Positions 5,166 through 7,155 of a stretch of DNA of 7,155 nt are shown one piece after another. This DNA is from Comamonas sp. (GTDB lineage Bacteria > Pseudomonadota > Gammaproteobacteria > Burkholderiales > Burkholderiaceae_C): positions 1-7,155 of the forward strand of contig JAFAIY010000544.1 in NCBI GenBank assembly GCA_019236485.1, given 5' to 3'. How positions within the stretch are numbered: the first letter of the stretch is position 1; each line of letters begins with the position of its first letter. The translations under genes and the position numbers were made by a program. The notes under the pieces are model-generated. The model had not been told where the DNA came from. It did not search any database and saw only the letters and a list, made by a program, of their open reading frames with translations.

Positions 5166-7144
5166 ATGCACTGGCTGAACATTTGCTGAAGCTGCCGCGC
5201 CTGCTCAAGCAAGCGGTGGTTTTGGGGGTAGATGTATCCATGGCAGTCTTGGCTGTCTGGCTGGCGTTCTATCTACGCATTGATCAGACCGGGGCTCCGG
5301 TTCTGGAACAAGGCTATGTCTACGGCCTGGCGATCGTGCTTTTTGTGCCGATATTTGTGCGCATGGGCTTATATCGTGCCATCTTTCGCTATGCCGGTAT
5401 GCCAGCGGTGGTAGCGACTGCGGTTTCCGTGGTCATTTATGGCATCTTCTTTTTTGCGGTGTTGCTGTGGATGCGCTGGAGTGGTGTGCCACGCAGTATT
5501 GGCTTGATCCAGCCGATCCTGTTCCTGCTGTTGGCCGGGGGCTGGCGTATTCTTGCGCGCTATTGGTTGTCCGGGGTGAGCGATGCCGAGCATGGCTCGT
5601 CTCTCAAAAAGCACCTGTTGATCTACGGTGCTGGCGATGCCGGGGTGCAGACCGCATCAGCACTTGATGTGATGCGCGAGTTTTCGGTCCGCGGCTTCGT
5701 TGACGATGATCCAGGCAAGATTGGGCGAACCATCAACGGCATTCCGATCATTTCACCAATAGATGCGGCAGCATTCATTGAGCGGCACAAAATTTCCGAC
5801 ATCTTGCTGGCCATCCCTTCCCTGAACCGCCTGCGGCGGCGGGAAATCATCGACCAGCTGCAATTTCTACCCGTGCATGTGCGCTCCCTGCCCGGCATGA
5901 TGGATCTGGCCTCGGGCAAGGTGACGGTGGCGGATTTCCAGGAGCTGGACATCGAGGACCTGCTGGGCCGCGATCCGGTGGAACCCGATCCGCAGCTGCT
6001 GGCCAAGAATCTGGCCGGCAAGGTGGTGCTGGTGACGGGAGCCGGCGGCAGCATAGGCAGCGAGCTGTGCCGTCAGATCATTCTGGAGCGTCCACGGGCC
6101 TTGGTGCTGGTGGAGCACAACGAATACGGGCTCTACGCGATTCACCACAATCTGGAGCTGCTGTGCAAGGAGCATGGCCTGTCCGTGCAGCTGCTGCCGC
6201 GGCTGGGCAGTATCCGGAATCTGCGCCGCCTGCGCGCCATTTTTGCGGATTGCAGGCCTCACACGGTGTATCACGCTGCGGCCTATAAACATGTGCCCCT
6301 GGTGCAGGAGAACCCGGCCGAAGGCATCCTGAACAATGTCTTCGGCACGCTCAATGTGGCGCGCGTGGCCATGGAGCAGGGGGTGGAGCGTTTCGTGCTG
6401 ATCTCCACCGACAAGGCGGTGCGGCCTACCAATGTCATGGGTGCCAGCAAGCGCATGGCTGAATTGGTGTTGCAGGCCATGGCCGGGGCGTCGGGCGTGG
6501 ATTTCGCGCCCATCGACGAACAGCCCGCGGGCAAGCCGACGGCGAACCGTACCTGTTTTTGCATGGTGCGCTTCGGCAATGTGCTGGGCAGCAGCGGCAG
6601 CGTGGTGCCGCTGTTTCGCAGCCAGCTGCGCAACGGGGGGCCGCTGACGGTCACCCATGCGGGCGTGACCCGCTATTTCATGACGATTCCTGAGGCCGCT
6701 CAACTGGTGCTGCAGGCCGGCGCCATGGGCGATGGCGGCGACGTTTTTGTGCTTGACATGGGCAAGCCCGTGAAGATCATCGATCTGGCGCGCCGGATGA
6801 TTCAGCTGTCGGGTCTGACCGTCAAGGACGAGGCCCATGCATCGGGCGATATCGAGATTCAGGTGGTTGGCCTGAGGCCGGGAGAGAAGCTGTATGAGGA
6901 ACTGCTCATTGGCGACAATCCCGAAACCACGGAGCATGCGCGGATCATGAAAGCGCATGAAAGCTGCTTGTCCTGGCAGGCTTTGCTGCCGCATCTGCTG
7001 ACGCTGCGCCATGCGGCCAAGCTGGGGGACGATGCGACGATCCACGCCCAGCTGTTGCAGCTGGTCAGCGGCTATGTGGCACCTGGAGGCTCCGAACGGG
7101 CATGCCAGGGCAGCACTGCAACGCGGGAACTGGCGGGGGGCTGA
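5156..7144 (+). CDS. Membrane-anchored nucleotide-sugar 4,6-dehydratase, WbpM/PglF/CapD family
   Basis: The 662-residue protein has the length of WbpM. The N-terminal part (about residues 15-135) holds several hydrophobic segments, probably four membrane helices. A first Rossmann-like domain follows, with LLIYGAGDAGVQ near 160-171. The catalytic short-chain dehydrogenase domain starts at about 290 with VTGAGGSIGSE (G295, G298 and G301 in the NAD-binding motif). The active-site stretch at 416-432 contains STDKA and VMGASK: T418, D419, K420, M428 and K432. Met replaces the usual Tyr, as in the large WbpM/PglF enzymes. These convert UDP-GlcNAc to UDP-4-keto-6-deoxy-GlcNAc, which the aminotransferase just upstream would use. 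LRPGEKLYEELL, a family signature, is near the C-terminus. ATG at 5156 overlaps the upstream gene by 10 bases, suggesting translational coupling. An extra loop lies at about 447-463. GC content rises from about 53% to about 65% from roughly base 5820 onward. Confidence 0.93.
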   Translation: MSLNALAEHLLKLPRLLKQAVVLGVDVSMAVLAVWLAFYLRIDQTGAPVLEQGYVYGLAIVLFVPIFVRMGLYRAIFRYAGMPAVVATAVSVVIYGIFFFAVLLWMRWSGVPRSIGLIQPILFLLLAGGWRILARYWLSGVSDAEHGSSLKKHLLIYGAGDAGVQTASALDVMREFSVRGFVDDDPGKIGRTINGIPIISPIDAAAFIERHKISDILLAIPSLNRLRRREIIDQLQFLPVHVRSLPGMMDLASGKVTVADFQELDIEDLLGRDPVEPDPQLLAKNLAGKVVLVTGAGGSIGSELCRQIILERPRALVLVEHNEYGLYAIHHNLELLCKEHGLSVQLLPRLGSIRNLRRLRAIFADCRPHTVYHAAAYKHVPLVQENPAEGILNNVFGTLNVARVAMEQGVERFVLISTDKAVRPTNVMGASKRMAELVLQAMAGASGVDFAPIDEQPAGKPTANRTCFCMVRFGNVLGSSGSVVPLFRSQLRNGGPLTVTHAGVTRYFMTIPEAAQLVLQAGAMGDGGDVFVLDMGKPVKIIDLARRMIQLSGLTVKDEAHASGDIEIQVVGLRPGEKLYEELLIGDNPETTEHARIMKAHESCLSWQALLPHLLTLRHAAKLGDDATIHAQLLQLVSGYVAPGGSERACQGSTATRELAGG

Positions 7145-7155
7145 CGGGGCGAGCC

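Noticed and set aside
5867..7045. 392-codon open frame on the - strand opposite the dehydratase
   Set aside because: It is rich in His, Gln, Arg and Ala, has no recognisable motif and lies wholly opposite a well-supported GC-rich gene, as expected for an antisense shadow.
1..7155. CRISPR array, insertion sequence, tRNA or rRNA, phage or defence genes
   Set aside because: By eye I saw no regular direct repeats, transposase motifs, terminal inverted repeats or tRNA-like folds, and nearly all of the window is explained by the glycan genes.

Overview
This window holds part of a cell-surface glycan (O-antigen or capsule type) biosynthesis cluster. Seven genes are visible, all on the + strand with short gaps or overlaps: the last 28 codons of a WbjC/FnlB/CapF-type enzyme and six complete genes. 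The moderately high and uneven GC content (by hand counts about 47-68% per 60 bases), the codon use and the protein flavour suggest a betaproteobacterium, probably Burkholderiales/Comamonadaceae. That placement is inference; nothing in the window fixes the taxon.

Layout from left to right: (1) 1-87, the 3' end of a CapF/WbjC-like cupin domain; (2) 148-1278, a WbjD/FnlC-type UDP-HexNAc 2-epimerase, the last step to UDP-N-acetyl-L-fucosamine; (3) 1289-2524, a WbuB-like GT4 glycosyltransferase, candidate FucNAc transferase; (4) 2595-3191, a small PglC-like phosphoglycosyltransferase that starts the glycan on polyprenyl phosphate; (5) 3279-3947, a PglD-like left-handed beta-helix N-acetyltransferase; (6) 3990-5165, a DegT/DnrJ/EryC1 (PglE-like) PLP aminotransferase; (7) 5156-7144, a membrane-anchored WbpM/PglF-type UDP-GlcNAc 4,6-dehydratase.

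The genes form two modules. Genes 1-3 make and probably transfer L-FucNAc. Genes 4-7 look like a complete route that makes UDP-2,4-diacetamido-2,4,6-trideoxyglucose (N,N'-diacetylbacillosamine, QuiNAc4NAc) by dehydratase, aminotransferase and acetyltransferase, and loads it on the lipid carrier. The simplest reading is that the repeat unit starts with diNAcBac and that L-FucNAc is an early addition. No flippase, polymerase, ligase or further transferase lies inside the window.

No RNA gene, mobile element, CRISPR array or clear terminator was found, and no stretch over 300 bases lacks a gene. I see no undescribed system. The points worth a second look are small: a strong ribosome binding site driving a four-codon ORF before the acetyltransferase, a composition break inside the dehydratase, and substitutions at expected active-site positions of the acetyltransferase and the GT4 enzyme.
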